Shown in pieces: positions 9,283 to 19,508 of a stretch of 64,000 bases of DNA. The stretch covers positions 2,550,501-2,614,500 of the forward strand of contig NZ_CP047895.1 in assembly GCF_009913435.1 (NCBI RefSeq). Reading direction: 5' to 3'. This stretch comes from Sphingomonas changnyeongensis (GTDB lineage: Bacteria > Pseudomonadota > Alphaproteobacteria > Sphingomonadales > Sphingomonadaceae). The notes under the pieces were generated by a model. That model saw only the letters and a program-made list of their open reading frames with translations, made no database searches and was not told the DNA's origin. The stretch's first letter is position 1, and the number at the start of each line of letters is the position of its first letter. The translations under genes were made by a program, and so were the position numbers.

Positions 9283-10511
9283 CACGGACAAACTCGCTCC
9301 AAAGCCAGCCCGATGCGCGCGGCCATTTCGGCCAGTTCGGCGGACGCTATGTCGCCGAGACGCTGATGCCGCTGATCCTCGACCTTGAACGCGCCTATCG
9401 CGCGGCCAAGGACGATCCCGCCTTTGCCGCGGAGTTTGACGATCTGCTGGCCAACTATGTCGGCCGCCCGAGCCCGCTTTATTATGCCGAACGGCTGACC
9501 GAGGCGCTGCGCGCCGATGCGCCGGAGGGCATGGGCGCGCGGATCTTCTTCAAGCGCGACGAGCTCAATCACACCGGCGCGCACAAGATCAACAACTGCA
9601 TCGGCCAGATCCTGCTCGCCCGGCGGATGGGCAAGACGCGGATCATCGCCGAAACCGGGGCCGGCCAGCACGGCGTGGCGACCGCGACGGTCGCCGCGCG
9701 CTTCGGCCTGCCCTGCACCATCTATATGGGCGCCCGCGATGTCGAGCGGCAGTCGCCCAACGTGTTCCGCATGAAGCTGCTGGGGGCCGAAGTCCGCCCG
9801 GTCGAAAGCGGCGCGCGGACGCTGAAAGATGCGATGAACGAGGCGCTGCGCGACTGGGTCGCCAATGTCGAGGACACGTTCTACATCATCGGCACCGCCG
9901 CGGGCCCGCATCCCTATCCGGAGCTGGTGCGCGATTTCCAGTCGGTGATCGGCCGCGAGGCGCGCGCCCAGATGCTGGAGCGCGAGGGGCGGCTGCCCGA
10001 CCTGCTGGTTGCCGCGATCGGCGGCGGATCGAACGCCATCGGCCTGTTCCACCCGTTTCTCGACGATCCCGATGTGAAGATGCTGGGCGTGGAAGCCGCC
10101 GGCAAGGGCCTTGGGACCGACGCCCATGCCGCAAGCCTGGCTGGCGGGCGGCCGGGGGTGCTGCACGGCAACAAGACCTTCCTGCTGCAGGACGAGGACG
10201 GCCAGATCGCCGAGGCGCATTCGATTTCGGCCGGGCTCGACTATCCGGGCATCGGGCCGGAGCATAGCTGGCTGCACGAGATCGGCCGCGTGACCTATGA
10301 CAGCGCGACCGACGACGAGGCCCTGGACGCGTTCCAGCTCGTCTGCCGCACCGAAGGCATCATCCCCGCGCTCGAGCCGAGCCATGCGATCGCCGCCGTC
10401 GCGCGGGTCGCGCCGACGATGCGGCGGGACCAGATCATCATCGCCAATATGTGCGGGCGCGGCGACAAGGATATTTTCACCGTCGCCGAAGCGCTGGGGG
10501 CGCGGCTGTGA
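9279..10511 (+). CDS. trpB: Tryptophan synthase beta chain
   Basis: TrpB condenses indole with serine using PLP, in an alpha2beta2 complex with TrpA. The 410-residue product has [12 protein letters not shown] near residue 20, the PLP lysine in HTGAHKINN (Lys103), the GAGQHGVA loop, the phosphate-binding GGGSNAIG near 250, and a C-terminal MCGRGDKDI. Length and motifs are complete. It starts at an ATG overlapping the corrected trpF stop and its own stop overlaps the GTG start of trpA, so trpF-trpB-trpA is translationally coupled. No trp leader or attenuator is seen, because the genes sit inside a longer run. Confidence 0.98.
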   Translation: MTRTNSLQSQPDARGHFGQFGGRYVAETLMPLILDLERAYRAAKDDPAFAAEFDDLLANYVGRPSPLYYAERLTEALRADAPEGMGARIFFKRDELNHTGAHKINNCIGQILLARRMGKTRIIAETGAGQHGVATATVAARFGLPCTIYMGARDVERQSPNVFRMKLLGAEVRPVESGARTLKDAMNEALRDWVANVEDTFYIIGTAAGPHPYPELVRDFQSVIGREARAQMLEREGRLPDLLVAAIGGGSNAIGLFHPFLDDPDVKMLGVEAAGKGLGTDAHAASLAGGRPGVLHGNKTFLLQDEDGQIAEAHSISAGLDYPGIGPEHSWLHEIGRVTYDSATDDEALDAFQLVCRTEGIIPALEPSHAIAAVARVAPTMRRDQIIIANMCGRGDKDIFTVAEALGARL

Positions 10512-11326
10512 CCGACCGGCTGGCCACTGCCTTTGCCCGTGCGCGCGCGGAAGGGCGCGCGGCGCTCGTCACCTTCGTGACCGGCGGCGATCCCGATCCG
10601 GCGACGACCCCGGCGATCCTCGACGCGCTGGTCGAAGGCGGCGCGGACGTGATCGAACTGGGCATGCCGTTCACCGATCCGATGGCCGACGGCCCGGCGA
10701 TCCAGAAGGCCAATCTGCGCTCGCTGGGGGCCGGCACGCGCACCGCCGATCTGCTGGCGATCGCAAAAGGGTTCCGCGCCCGCCATCCGCAGGTGCCGCT
10801 GGTGCTGATGGGCTATGCCAATCCGATGCTGGCGCGCGGGGCGGACTGGTTTGCCGATGCCGCCGCCTCGGCCGGGGTCGATGGCGTGATCTGCGTCGAT
10901 ACCCCGCCGGAAGAAGATGACGCGATCGGCCCGGCGCTGCGCACGCGCGGCATCCATCCGGTCAGGCTGGCAACGCCGACCACCGATGCCGCGCGCCTGC
11001 CCGCCGTGCTCGGCGGCGCGTCGGGCTTTGTCTATTATGTCTCGGTCGCCGGCATCACCGGGCTGCAACAGGCAGCCCCCGATGCCGTCGCATCGGCGGT
11101 CGCGCGGCTGAAGGCGGCGACCGATCTGCCGATCGCCGTCGGCTTTGGCGTCCGCACGCCCGAACAGGCAGCCGCCATCGGCCGCACGGCGGACGGCGTC
11201 GTCATCGGGTCCGCGATCGTCGAGCTGGTCGAGGCGCATGGCGCCGCCGCCCCGGCCGCGATCCGGTCTTTCGTGTCGGCCCTGGCGCATGCGCTGGCCG
11301 GCGCGCGTCAGGAGGAAAATGCATGA
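10508..11326 (+). CDS. trpA: Tryptophan synthase alpha chain
   Basis: TrpA cleaves indole-3-glycerol phosphate to indole, which is channelled to TrpB. The 272-residue TIM barrel shows [11 protein letters not shown], the catalytic block [14 protein letters not shown] (Glu and Asp), [11 protein letters not shown] and [12 protein letters not shown]. The GTG at 10508 is chosen because it overlaps the trpB stop (GTGA) and starts the typical N-terminus [16 protein letters not shown]. Its own stop overlaps the accD ATG. The gene is intact. Confidence 0.98.
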   Translation: MTDRLATAFARARAEGRAALVTFVTGGDPDPATTPAILDALVEGGADVIELGMPFTDPMADGPAIQKANLRSLGAGTRTADLLAIAKGFRARHPQVPLVLMGYANPMLARGADWFADAAASAGVDGVICVDTPPEEDDAIGPALRTRGIHPVRLATPTTDAARLPAVLGGASGFVYYVSVAGITGLQQAAPDAVASAVARLKAATDLPIAVGFGVRTPEQAAAIGRTADGVVIGSAIVELVEAHGAAAPAAIRSFVSALAHALAGARQEENA

Positions 11327-12174
11327 GCTGGCTGAGCCGCGTCCGCAACGCGCTGCCTTTCGTCGCCAAGCGCGATACGCCCGACAATCTCTGGCACAAA
11401 TGCCCGAGCTGCGGGCAGATGATCTTCACCGCCGAATATGAGGAAAATCTGTCGGTCTGCCCGAAATGCGACCATCATGGCCGCATCGGCGGGCGGGCGC
11501 GGTTCCGGCAGATTTTCGACGATGGCAGCTTCACCCTGCTGCCCCAGCCGCGCGTGGCCGAAGACCCGCTGCGCTTCCGCGATTCCAAACGCTATGCGGA
11601 CCGGATCAAGGGCGCGCGCGCCGCAACCGGCGAGGCCGATGCGCTGCTCAACGCCCGCGGCACCATCGGCGGCCGCCCGGCAATCGTCGGCGTGCAGGAT
11701 TTCGCGTTCATGGGCGGATCGATGGGCCTGGGCGTGGGCGAGGCGATCATCGCCGGCATCCGCGCGGCGGTGACCGAGCGGCGGCCCTATATCATCTTCA
11801 CCGCCGCCGGCGGCGCGCGCATGCAGGAAGGCATTTTGTCGCTGATGCAGATGCCGCGCACCACCGCCGCGATCGCCGAGCTGAAGGAAGCGGGCCTGCC
11901 CTATATCGTCGTGCTCACCGACCCGACGACGGGCGGCGTCACCGCATCCTATGCAATGCTGGGCGATGTCCAGATCGCCGAGCCGGGGGCGCTGATCGGC
12001 TTTGCCGGACAGCGGGTGATCGAACAGACGATCCGCGAAAAACTGCCCGAGGGCTTTCAGCGCGCCGAATATCTGCTCGACCATGGCATGCTCGACATGG
12101 TGGTGCCGCGTGCCCAGCTGCGCGACACGATCGGCCGGCTGCTCGCCTATCTGGCGCCGCCCGTCGCGGCCTGA
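11323..12174 (+). CDS. accD: Acetyl-CoA carboxylase carboxyltransferase subunit beta
   Basis: AccD forms the carboxyltransferase with AccA and makes malonyl-CoA for fatty-acid synthesis. The 283-residue product has the N-terminal zinc ribbon (CPSCGQMIF and CPKCDHHGR, residues of about 27-50) and the crotonase-like CoA-binding region with [29 protein letters not shown] and [16 protein letters not shown]. The ATG overlaps the trpA stop. The trpA-accD-folC arrangement is widespread in proteobacteria. No anomalies. Confidence 0.98.
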   Translation: MSWLSRVRNALPFVAKRDTPDNLWHKCPSCGQMIFTAEYEENLSVCPKCDHHGRIGGRARFRQIFDDGSFTLLPQPRVAEDPLRFRDSKRYADRIKGARAATGEADALLNARGTIGGRPAIVGVQDFAFMGGSMGLGVGEAIIAGIRAAVTERRPYIIFTAAGGARMQEGILSLMQMPRTTAAIAELKEAGLPYIVVLTDPTTGGVTASYAMLGDVQIAEPGALIGFAGQRVIEQTIREKLPEGFQRAEYLLDHGMLDMVVPRAQLRDTIGRLLAYLAPPVAA

Positions 12175-12186
12175 CCGGTCCCGGCG

Positions 12187-13461
12187 ATGGATTTTGCCCG
12201 CTCCGCCGATCCGGCGGTCCAGCGCCAGCTCGACCGGCTGGCGGCGTTGTCGCCGGGCCGCGACATATTGGGGCTGGAGCGCATCTCCGCCCTGCTCGCC
12301 CGGCTCGGCCATCCCGAACGCCGGCTGCCGCCGGTGTTCCATGTCGCGGGCACCAATGGCAAGGGATCGACCTGCGCGGTGCTGCGCGCGGCGGCCGAGG
12401 CGGCGGGTCTTGTCGCCCATGTCTATACCAGCCCGCATCTGGTGCGCTTCAACGAACGCATCCGCCTGGCCGGCACGCTGATCGACGATCCGCTGCTCGC
12501 GGCGCTGCTCGCCGAGGCGCTCGATGCCGCCGGCGATATCGGCCCCAGCTTCTTCGAGGTGACGACCGCGGCGGCGTTCCTCGCCTTTGCGCGCACCCCC
12601 GCTGACCTCGCGATCATCGAAGTCGGCATGGGCGGGCGGCTCGATGCCACCAATGCGATTCCAGGGGCGGCGATCTGCGGCATCGCCGCATTGGGCCTCG
12701 ACCATCAGGCGTTTCTGGGCACGACGCTCGGCGCGATTGCCGGGGAAAAGGCCGGCATCGCCCGCGCCGGCACCGGCATCGTCACCCTCGCCTATCCGGA
12801 CGAAGCGGAGGCGAGCATCGACGCGATGGTCGCGGCGCGCGGCGCGCGGCGCATCCGCCGGGGCCGCGACTGGGATGTGACGATCAGCGGCGACCGCCTC
12901 GCCTATCGCGACGCGGCGGGCACGCTCGATCTCCCGCTGTCGGCGCTTGCCGGGCCGCATCAGGCCGAAAATGCCGGGCTTGCGGTCGCCATGCTGCGCC
13001 ATCAGCGCGCGGTTGCCGTGCCGGACGATGCGCTGGCGCGCGGGCTGGAGGCGGTGCGCTGGCCGGCGCGGCTGCAGCGGCTTGGCCATGGTCCGGTCGC
13101 CCGGGTCGAAACCTGGCTCGATGGCGGGCACAATCCGTCCGCCGCCTCCGCCATCGCCGCGCATTTTGCCGGGCATCCGCCGCTCGACGTGGTGATCGGC
13201 ATGCTCGCCAACAAGGATGCCGAAACCTTCCTCGGCCTGATCCGGCCGGTCGCGCGGCGGGTGATCGCGGTGCCGGTCGAGGGGCATGACCATCATGCCC
13301 CGGCCGATCTGGCGGCGATGGCGCGGGCGATGGGGCTGGACGGCGCGACCGCGCCCGATCTTCCCGCCGCGACCGCCGGTCTTGCCGGACCGGTGCTGAT
13401 CACCGGATCGCTCTATCTGGCCGGGGTCGCGCTCGACCTGAACGGCGAACCGCCGCGCTGA
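12187..13461 (+). CDS. folC: Bifunctional folylpolyglutamate synthase/dihydrofolate synthase
   Basis: FolC adds glutamate to dihydropteroate and folates. Mur-ligase-like fold: the ATP loop GTNGKGSTCAVLRA near residue 52, HVYTSPHLVRFNERI near 80, VGMGGRLDATNA near 145 and the C-terminal domain with WLDGGHNPSAA near 310. At 424 residues it is normal. It begins 12 nt after accD and is the last gene of the run. It converges on ampG across 29 nt holding only a weak GC hairpin. Confidence 0.95.
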   Translation: MDFARSADPAVQRQLDRLAALSPGRDILGLERISALLARLGHPERRLPPVFHVAGTNGKGSTCAVLRAAAEAAGLVAHVYTSPHLVRFNERIRLAGTLIDDPLLAALLAEALDAAGDIGPSFFEVTTAAAFLAFARTPADLAIIEVGMGGRLDATNAIPGAAICGIAALGLDHQAFLGTTLGAIAGEKAGIARAGTGIVTLAYPDEAEASIDAMVAARGARRIRRGRDWDVTISGDRLAYRDAAGTLDLPLSALAGPHQAENAGLAVAMLRHQRAVAVPDDALARGLEAVRWPARLQRLGHGPVARVETWLDGGHNPSAASAIAAHFAGHPPLDVVIGMLANKDAETFLGLIRPVARRVIAVPVEGHDHHAPADLAAMARAMGLDGATAPDLPAATAGLAGPVLITGSLYLAGVALDLNGEPPR

Positions 13462-13490
13462 GGCGCGGGGCAGACGCGCCCTCCCCCGGC

Positions 13491-14821
13491 TCAGCCCTCC
13501 GGACGGGCGGCCTGCCCGGCGCTGCCCATCGCCGCGTCGATCAGCCCGGCGCGCATCATCGCCCAGAACAGCAGGATGCCGGGCAGCGCGAGCAGCGTCG
13601 TCAGCAGATAGAAATCGACATAGCCGAGCGCCTTGATCATCGCCCCCGCCGTGGTGCCGGTCACCAGCCTGCCGACGATGCTGGCGGCGGCGGAAATCAG
13701 CGCATATTGGCTGGCGGTGAAGCGCAGATCGGTGAGCGCGGCGAAATAGGCGACGACGGTCACGCCGCCAATGCCGCTCGCCAGATTTTCAAACCCGATC
13801 GCGGCGGCCATCCCCCAGTTGGAATGACCGGCGAGCGCCAGCAGCGCAAAGCCGAAGTTCGACACCGCCATCAGCACCAGGCTGATCATCACCGACCGTT
13901 TCAGCCCCAGCCGCGCGAACAGCACCCCGCCCAGAAAAATGCCGACCAGATAGGCGATGAAGCCGATGCCGACATCATAGGTCGCGATCTCGTCATTGGT
14001 GAAGCCGAGATCGTTGAACAGCAGCCGGAAGGTCAGGTTGGCGACGGTGTCGCCGATCTTGTGCACCAGAATGAACAGCAGCACGAGTAAAGCACCGGAA
14101 CGACGGAAGAATTCCGTCAGCGGTCCGATAATCGCCGCGATGATCTGAGTAAGGCCGCGCTGTTCGGCCGGGGCCGGTGGCGCTGCGGCTCGCCAAAGGC
14201 CAGCCCGGCCAGCATCGCCGGCAGCGCAAAGGCCGCGCAGGCGATATAGGCCGGCGTCCAGCCATGGCGGGCGGCGATGTAGAGCGCGAGCGCCCCTGCC
14301 CCGGCCGATCCGATCCGCCAGCCATATTGCGACATGCCGGACCCGGTGCCGAGCTGGCGCGGCTCGAGCAGCTCGATCCGGTAGGCGTCGATGACGATGT
14401 CGAACGTTGCGCCGGCGAACCCGACAAGGATCGCGGCGACCGCCATCGCCATCAGCCCGGCACCGGGATCGGCAAGGCCGAGATTGACCACGGCGGCCAT
14501 CACCAGCGCGCCCGCCAGCAACAGCCAGGACACGCGCTGGCCCAGCCGCCCGATCAGCGGCAGGCGCACCCCGTCGACGATCCACGCCCAGAGCGGTTTC
14601 AGATTGTAGACCAGAAAGGCAAGCGTGAAGGCGGTGACTTCCTTCTTGTCGATCCCCGCCTGGGCAAGCCGCGTCGTCAGCGTCGCGCCGATCATCGCAA
14701 ACGGAAAGCCCGAGGAGACGCCGAGCAGAAACGAGGCGATGGGCGCACGTTCGAAATAGGGCGCGACCAGATCGGTCAGCCGCGCGGCGCGCGGCGCACC
14801 GCTTTCGTGACTGGCGGTCAT
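13491..14821 (-). CDS. ampG: AmpG-family muropeptide MFS transporter (frameshift at 14170-14173)
   Basis: Predicted inner-membrane permease importing anhydro-muropeptides for cell-wall recycling. The first half, from the ATG at 14821, has SFLLGVSSGFPFAMIGATLT, KKEVTAFTLAFLVYNLKPLW and DIVIDAYRIELL, as in AmpG. After GLAFGEPQRHR the frame breaks; the second half (LTQIIAAIIGPLTEFFRR, HKIGDTVANLTFRLL, MGAFE-type helices, GYVDFYLLTTLLALPG) is in the next frame. One extra base in the G4 run at 14170-14173 joins them into 443 residues with 12 or more helices. It sits near mltA, whose enzyme class generates anhydro-muropeptides. The break is probably a sequence error. Confidence 0.85.
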
Positions 14822-14979
14822 CGGCGGCACGCCCGGGCTGAGGAATGCGGGCGAGACGAACGAGAGGCGGAATGACGGTCGCGGATCATCGCGCCTGATT
14901 GGCACGGCGGCGCGGATGCGAACACTGTTTTTTATGGGCGAACCGGCGGCTCGGGCGGCGCGCGCGCCCGGCGCCGCAA

Positions 14980-16701
14980 TCAGCCCGGCAGCGCCCCCGA
15001 AACCGGCTGGTGGCTGAGCGCATGGCCGCGCATCCAGTCGAGAAAATCCTGTTCGGGCATCGGCCGGGCAATCGCATAGCCCTGGACGAGATCGCAGCCG
15101 ATCACGCGCAGGATCGCCAGCTGCTCGGCGGTTTCCACCCCTTCGGCCACCACCTCATGCCCCAGGCCATGGACCAGCCCGGTGACCGCCTGGGCGATGG
15201 TGCGGGCGGCCGCACAGCGGTCGATATCGGCGGTCAGCGAGCGGTCGATCTTCACCCGGTCGATCGGCAAGTCCTTCAGCCGCGCGAAGTTGGAATAGCC
15301 GGTGCCGAAATCGTCGATGGCGATGGTCACGCCCTCGGCGCGCAGCCGTGCGAGCTCGGCCAGCGTCTCGTCGCCGCACTGCATCGCCATGCTTTCGGTG
15401 ATCTCAAGCTCAAGCAGCGCGGGCGGCGCATCGTGGCGCACCAGCGCATCGCGCAGCCGGGTGAAGAAATCCGGGCGCACGATCTGGCGCGGGCTGACAT
15501 TGACCGCCAGCCGCCCGATCCCGCCATGCTGCGGCCCCAGCTGCTGGCCGATCCGCTGCCAGTGCGCGAGCCGGCGGGCAAACTCCTCCAGCGCCCAGTC
15601 GCCCAGTTCGTGGATGATGCCGCTTTCCTCGGCACGGGGAATGAAGCTGCCCGGCGCGCGCAGCCCGTCGACCGGATGGTGCCAGCGCATCAGCGCCTCG
15701 ACCGCGGCGATGCGGCCGCTCGCCAGGGCAAGCTGGGGCTGGAACACGAAGGTGAACTCGCCCCGGCCGAGCGCGTCGCGCAGTTCGCGCTCCAGCCGGC
15801 TGTTGTCGGCCAGCCGTTCGGCAAGCATCGGGGTGAAGCTCTGCACCTGCCCGCGCCCGCGCTCCTTGGCGTGATACATGGCGGCATCGGCGGCGCGCAT
15901 CAGTTCGGACAGGGTGCGCCCCTGCGCCGGGCTGATCGCCACGCCGATCGAGGCCCCGATCTCGACCGGCTGGCCGGCCAGATCGAACGGCTCGGTCAGC
16001 GCGAACAGCAGCGCGCGGCCGATCTTCTCCGCCTCGTCGCGTTCGCCGACGCCCGGCGCGAACAGGGTGAACTCGTCCCCCGCCAGCCGCCCGATCAACG
16101 GCGGCGTGGCAAAGCGCGGCGGCTGCCCCTCCTCAGGCGCCACCACGGCGCGCAGCCGGTTGGCGACCTTGCCGAGCAGCAGGTCGCCCTGCGCATGGCC
16201 GAAGGAGTCGTTGACCGCCTTGAACTTGTCGAGATCGATGAAGAACAGCGCGCAGGGCGTCTCGCCCGCCTCGCGCAGCATCCGCCCCGCCTCGCGCCGG
16301 AAATGCACGCGATTGGCCAGCCGCGTGACCGGATCGAACATCGCCAGATGATGGACAGTGTCCAGATTGGCGCGCACCTGCGCCATCAGCCCGTCCATCG
16401 CGCCGCCAAGATCGGGCAGCACCGCGGTGACGCGCGGCGGCGTCGGCGACACCAGATCGCCCTCGGCCGCCAGCGACAGCCGCTCGATCGCCGCATCCAC
16501 GGCATCGGCATGGCCCGACACCGCACGCTCGGCCGAGGCCCAGCTCATCGCGCCGCAGATGATCGCGATGATGATCGCCTGGGCAAGGTCGGCGCCCGAC
16601 GCGCCCATCCCCGCGCCCGCGAACAGGGCGAGGATGAACGCGACCGCACCGACACAGAAGGCGAAGGCGACGGCACGGCTTTTGAGCGTCATCCCCTCCA
16701 C
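14980..16701 (-). CDS. Membrane GGDEF/EAL bifunctional c-di-GMP protein
   Basis: A 573-residue protein with two N-terminal membrane helices (residues of about 8-55), a short linker, a GGDEF domain (130-300) and an EAL domain (320-560). The GGDEF motif reads AGDEF within GRLAGDEFTLF, a variant still found in some active cyclases; DLDKFKAVNDSFGH upstream is intact. The EAL side looks catalytically competent: VEALMRWHHP, LEITES, IDDFGTGYSN, VKIDRSLT, EGVET and QGYAIARPMP. It may act mainly as a phosphodiesterase, with the GGDEF half active or GTP-sensing. No sensory domain is visible outside the membrane segment. An alternative start is the ATG at 16692. Confidence 0.92.
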   Translation of the reverse strand: MEGMTLKSRAVAFAFCVGAVAFILALFAGAGMGASGADLAQAIIIAIICGAMSWASAERAVSGHADAVDAAIERLSLAAEGDLVSPTPPRVTAVLPDLGGAMDGLMAQVRANLDTVHHLAMFDPVTRLANRVHFRREAGRMLREAGETPCALFFIDLDKFKAVNDSFGHAQGDLLLGKVANRLRAVVAPEEGQPPRFATPPLIGRLAGDEFTLFAPGVGERDEAEKIGRALLFALTEPFDLAGQPVEIGASIGVAISPAQGRTLSELMRAADAAMYHAKERGRGQVQSFTPMLAERLADNSRLERELRDALGRGEFTFVFQPQLALASGRIAAVEALMRWHHPVDGLRAPGSFIPRAEESGIIHELGDWALEEFARRLAHWQRIGQQLGPQHGGIGRLAVNVSPRQIVRPDFFTRLRDALVRHDAPPALLELEITESMAMQCGDETLAELARLRAEGVTIAIDDFGTGYSNFARLKDLPIDRVKIDRSLTADIDRCAAARTIAQAVTGLVHGLGHEVVAEGVETAEQLAILRVIGCDLVQGYAIARPMPEQDFLDWMRGHALSHQPVSGALPG

Positions 16702-16768
16702 TGTTCCTGCCCCATCATCGCGCTGCCAGCCCTCCCCATGGTCCCGGGCCGGTCATGACAAAGCCGGG

Positions 16769-17326
16769 TTAAGATATTCTCGATCCGCGCGGCCGCCGCA
16801 GCACGATATAGAGCGCACCGGCACCGCCGTGGCGCGGATGGGCGGTGCGCACCGCGGCAATCGCACCGGCATGGCGCGATGCCGCCAGCCAGTCGCCGAC
16901 CGCAGCCCGGATCGCCCCGCGCCCCGATCCCGGCGCGCGCGGCCGCCCCGTCACCAGCAGCAGCACCCGCGCCCCGCGCGCAATCGCCTCCGCCAGCCCG
17001 GCGTCGAGCACGCGGTAAGCCCCGTCAAGGCTGTGGCCGTGCAGATCGACGGCCAGATCGGGCACCACCAGCCCGCGCGCCAGCTTGCGGTCCCAGCTGC
17101 CGTCGAGCGTGTTGGGCGGCGGGGGCGGCGCAGGGCTGACCGTCCGGGGCGGCGCGGCGGCAGGCCGGGCGGCAGCGCCGCGCGGCGCGGCGCGCATCGG
17201 GGCCGGCGGTGCGGGTGCAGGCACGGCGGGCGGCGCGACCGCCTGCCCGCCCCCCGGCGTCAACGGCCTGACGGTCGCGACCAGCCGGGTCCAGAGCGCC
17301 TGTTCCTCAGCGCTGAGCGGCCGCAT
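16769..17326 (-). CDS. Smr/MutS2-type domain protein
   Basis: A 185-residue protein with a Pro/Ala-rich N-terminal half (residues 20-85, low complexity) and a C-terminal Smr domain. The Smr motifs are VDLHGHSLDGAYRVL near residue 105, LLLVTGRPR with GRGAIRAAVGDWL near 135, and HGGAGALYIVLRR near 170. Smr domains nick or cleave nucleic acids, and some rescue stalled ribosomes. Here the usual TGKG loop reads TGRP, so activity should not be assumed. The ATG at 17326 overlaps the end of mltA by 20 nt, as in many Sphingomonadales where smr follows mltA. Confidence 0.88.
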   Translation of the reverse strand: MRPLSAEEQALWTRLVATVRPLTPGGGQAVAPPAVPAPAPPAPMRAAPRGAAARPAAAPPRTVSPAPPPPPNTLDGSWDRKLARGLVVPDLAVDLHGHSLDGAYRVLDAGLAEAIARGARVLLLVTGRPRAPGSGRGAIRAAVGDWLAASRHAGAIAAVRTAHPRHGGAGALYIVLRRPRGSRIS

Positions 17327-18643
17327 CGTCCGCCCGGCCCGGCACTGATCCCGTCGCCGCATCCAGCGCCTGCGCGCGCGCCAGGCTGCCCCGGGGCAGC
17401 AGCAGCAGCGCCCGGCCCCGCGCCGACATGCCGCCGGCAATCTCCGCCGCGCGCGGCCCCGCGCCCCAGAAGCTGTCAAACCGGTTCGCGCCCTTGATCG
17501 CCCCGCCGGTGTCCTGCGCGATCCACAGGCCGTTCGCCTCCGCCCGGTCGACCGCCAGATGCACGGGCGCACCCAAAGGCACGAAGCGGGGATCGGCGGC
17601 CAGCGTCGCCTCGGGCGTGACCGGCAGGCCGAGCGCGCCGAGCGGCCCCGGCCCGGTCAGCTCGCGAAAGAACACATAGGACGGATTTTCGCGCATCAGC
17701 GCGATGCCGGCATCGCCATTGGCGGCGATCCAGGCCGAAATGCCCTGCATCGTCGCCTGGCCCGGCCCCAGCAGCCCGCGCTGGCGCAGCAGCGCGCCGA
17801 TGCCGACATAATCATGGCCGTTCTGCCCGGCATAGCCGATGCGGACGATGCTGCCATCGGGCAGGCGCAGCCGCCCCGAACCCTGCACCTGCAGGAAGAA
17901 CAGGGCGACCGGATCTGCCGCCCAGCCAATCTCCAGCCCCTTGCCCGCCAGCGCCCCGGCCTCGATCGCCGCGCGGTCGAAATAGGGCACCAGCCGGCCA
18001 TTTTCGACCCGGCCGCGGATCGTGCGCCCGGCCAGGCTTTTGGCGAATGCGCCCAGATCGGCCTCGATCAGGTCGGGCGGGCGGCGATAAATGGGTGTGC
18101 GATAATCCGGGCCGGGCGCGCGCGCGGCGGCGATTTCCGGCTCGTAATAGCCGGTGACGAACGCCCGGCCATCGCCGACGATCACGGTTTCGAAATTGTC
18201 AGCGAAAAAGCCGGTTGCGGAGGTGGCGCGTGCGGCCTCGGCACACACGCCGCTCCAGTCGAGGCCCGGAATGCCCGCCATCGCCTGACGCCTGACCAGC
18301 GACGGGCAGGACAGGCGAAATGCGGCAAGCGCCCGCTCGGCGCCCGCCGCATCCAGCCCGATTTCTGCAACCGGCGGCCCGGCGCTCAGCCCCGCCGCCC
18401 AGGCGCTTGCCGGGGGAGCCTTGGGCGGTGATGGGGACGGAATGACGGTCGGGGCCGGCGCGGCGGCGGGCGGCACCGCAGGGCCGGGCGCGCGGGCGGC
18501 GGCACCGGCGCGCGCGGTCCGGCGACGCAGGCGGACAGCGCCAGAGCCGCCGCCAGCAGCGGAGCGACGTTAAGACGCGCGGCGACGTCCAGACGGGCGG
18601 CGACCGGCGCGGCGATTGCCGCCGCCCCGGTGCGGGGCATCAT
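17307..18643 (-). CDS. mltA: Membrane-bound lytic murein transglycosylase A (frameshift near 18480-18500)
   Basis: MltA cleaves peptidoglycan glycan strands to anhydro-muropeptides. The MltA/3D-domain body is clear: FVTGYYEPEI, YRTPIYRRPPDLI, LFFLQVQGSGRLRLPDG, NPSYVFFRE and the catalytic Asp region IAQDTGGAIKGANRFDSFWG. This body alone would start at a GTG at 18476 without an export signal. A separate frame from ATGATG at 18643-18638 encodes a lipoprotein signal (LLAAALALSACVAG, lipobox LSAC). Adding one base in the G/C-rich stretch 18480-18500 fuses the two into 445 residues, as expected for an outer-membrane lipoprotein. The start overlaps the Tim44-like stop. Confidence 0.87.
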
Positions 18644-19323
18644 GCCGCCTCGTCGGTTTCGACGAGCAGCCAGTTGGGATCGTTGCTGCGCAGCGTGCGG
18701 CTGAACGTCCACACATCCTCGGTCGACACCGCGTCGGTCAGCGATCCCGCGATCACCTCGCCCTTGGTGTCGCGCGTCACCGCCGCAATATCGGCGCTGA
18801 ACGCCACGGTGACGAACGCCTGCCGCCCTTCCAGCCGCGCGGCGGTGATCACCGCGCGCTCGATCGACACCAGCCGGTTGTCGAGCACCTCGCCCGCCTC
18901 GGCACGGGCGGCAATCGCCTGTTCAAAGGCCTCACGCACCTCGTCCCCGGTCAGCCAGCCCAGCTCGTCGGTATCGCCGCGCCAGAATGCCTCGAGGATC
19001 ATCCGATAGGCACCCTTGGCCCCGTCGAGGAAGCGCGCGACATCGAATGCGGAATCGGTCTGCACGATCTGGCGCACGCCGGCGGCGGCACCGGGTGCGA
19101 TCATGGAATCGGTGGACAGCGCCGGTTCGGCCGGGGCATCGGGCAGCGCCCGCGCAGCCGGGTGGGCGACCACGCGCTCATCGGTCGGTTTCGGCGGCAG
19201 CGCCTGTTCATGGCCGCTGCGTTTGCCCAGCACCATGTAGAGCCTGAGCGCCAGAAATGCCGCCACCATGGCAAGAAGGACGATCCCGACCACCAAACCT
19301 CCCAAATCACTATGCCCGAACAT
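18640..19323 (-). CDS. Tim44/TimA-like domain protein
   Basis: A 227-residue protein with one N-terminal membrane helix (GLVVGIVLLAMVAAFLALRL) followed by GKRSGHEQ and a C-terminal Tim44-like (NTF2-fold) domain from about residue 85 (FLDGAKGAYRMILEAFWRGD, VEDVWTFSRTLRSNDPNWLL). In alphaproteobacteria such proteins are proposed relatives of mitochondrial Tim44 and are thought to be inner-membrane adaptors; the partner is unknown. Adjacent secB (divergent) is suggestive of export but not proof. The ATG at 19323 is preferred over 19329. The stop overlaps the mltA start. Confidence 0.85.
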   Translation of the reverse strand: MFGHSDLGGLVVGIVLLAMVAAFLALRLYMVLGKRSGHEQALPPKPTDERVVAHPAARALPDAPAEPALSTDSMIAPGAAAGVRQIVQTDSAFDVARFLDGAKGAYRMILEAFWRGDTDELGWLTGDEVREAFEQAIAARAEAGEVLDNRLVSIERAVITAARLEGRQAFVTVAFSADIAAVTRDTKGEVIAGSLTDAVSTEDVWTFSRTLRSNDPNWLLVETDEAA

Positions 19324-19428
19324 AGGCATGTCGGCCCGCCGTTTCAAATGGCAGCATCGGCGCACGCCGGACAGCCGCAGGGCCGCTTGCTTGAACTCGC
19401 GGGCAGTGCCTGCTACGCGCCCGCGACG

Positions 19429-19446
19429 TTTGGCGCCAGCGCCAAA
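19429..19446. promoter_or_regulatory. Perfect 8-bp inverted repeat in the secB/Tim44-like divergent promoter region
   Basis: TTTGGCGC and GCGCCAAA are separated by 2 nt, an 18-bp near-symmetric palindrome 63 nt before the secB ATG and about 105 nt before the Tim44-like start. It lies just downstream of a possible promoter (TTGAAC at 19391-19396, CTACGC at 19413-19418, 16-nt spacer). Position and symmetry suit a repressor site or a leader hairpin. No regulator can be named. Confidence 0.35.
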
Positions 19447-19508
19447 TCCATTTCACCGACCGGATCCGATGCCGCAAGGCACGCCGACAGACAAAGGCCT
19501 CAGAGACG

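Noticed and set aside
13462..13480. Terminator between folC and ampG
   Set aside because: Only a 6-bp GC stem with a 7-nt loop and no T tract; such hairpins are expected by chance at this GC content.
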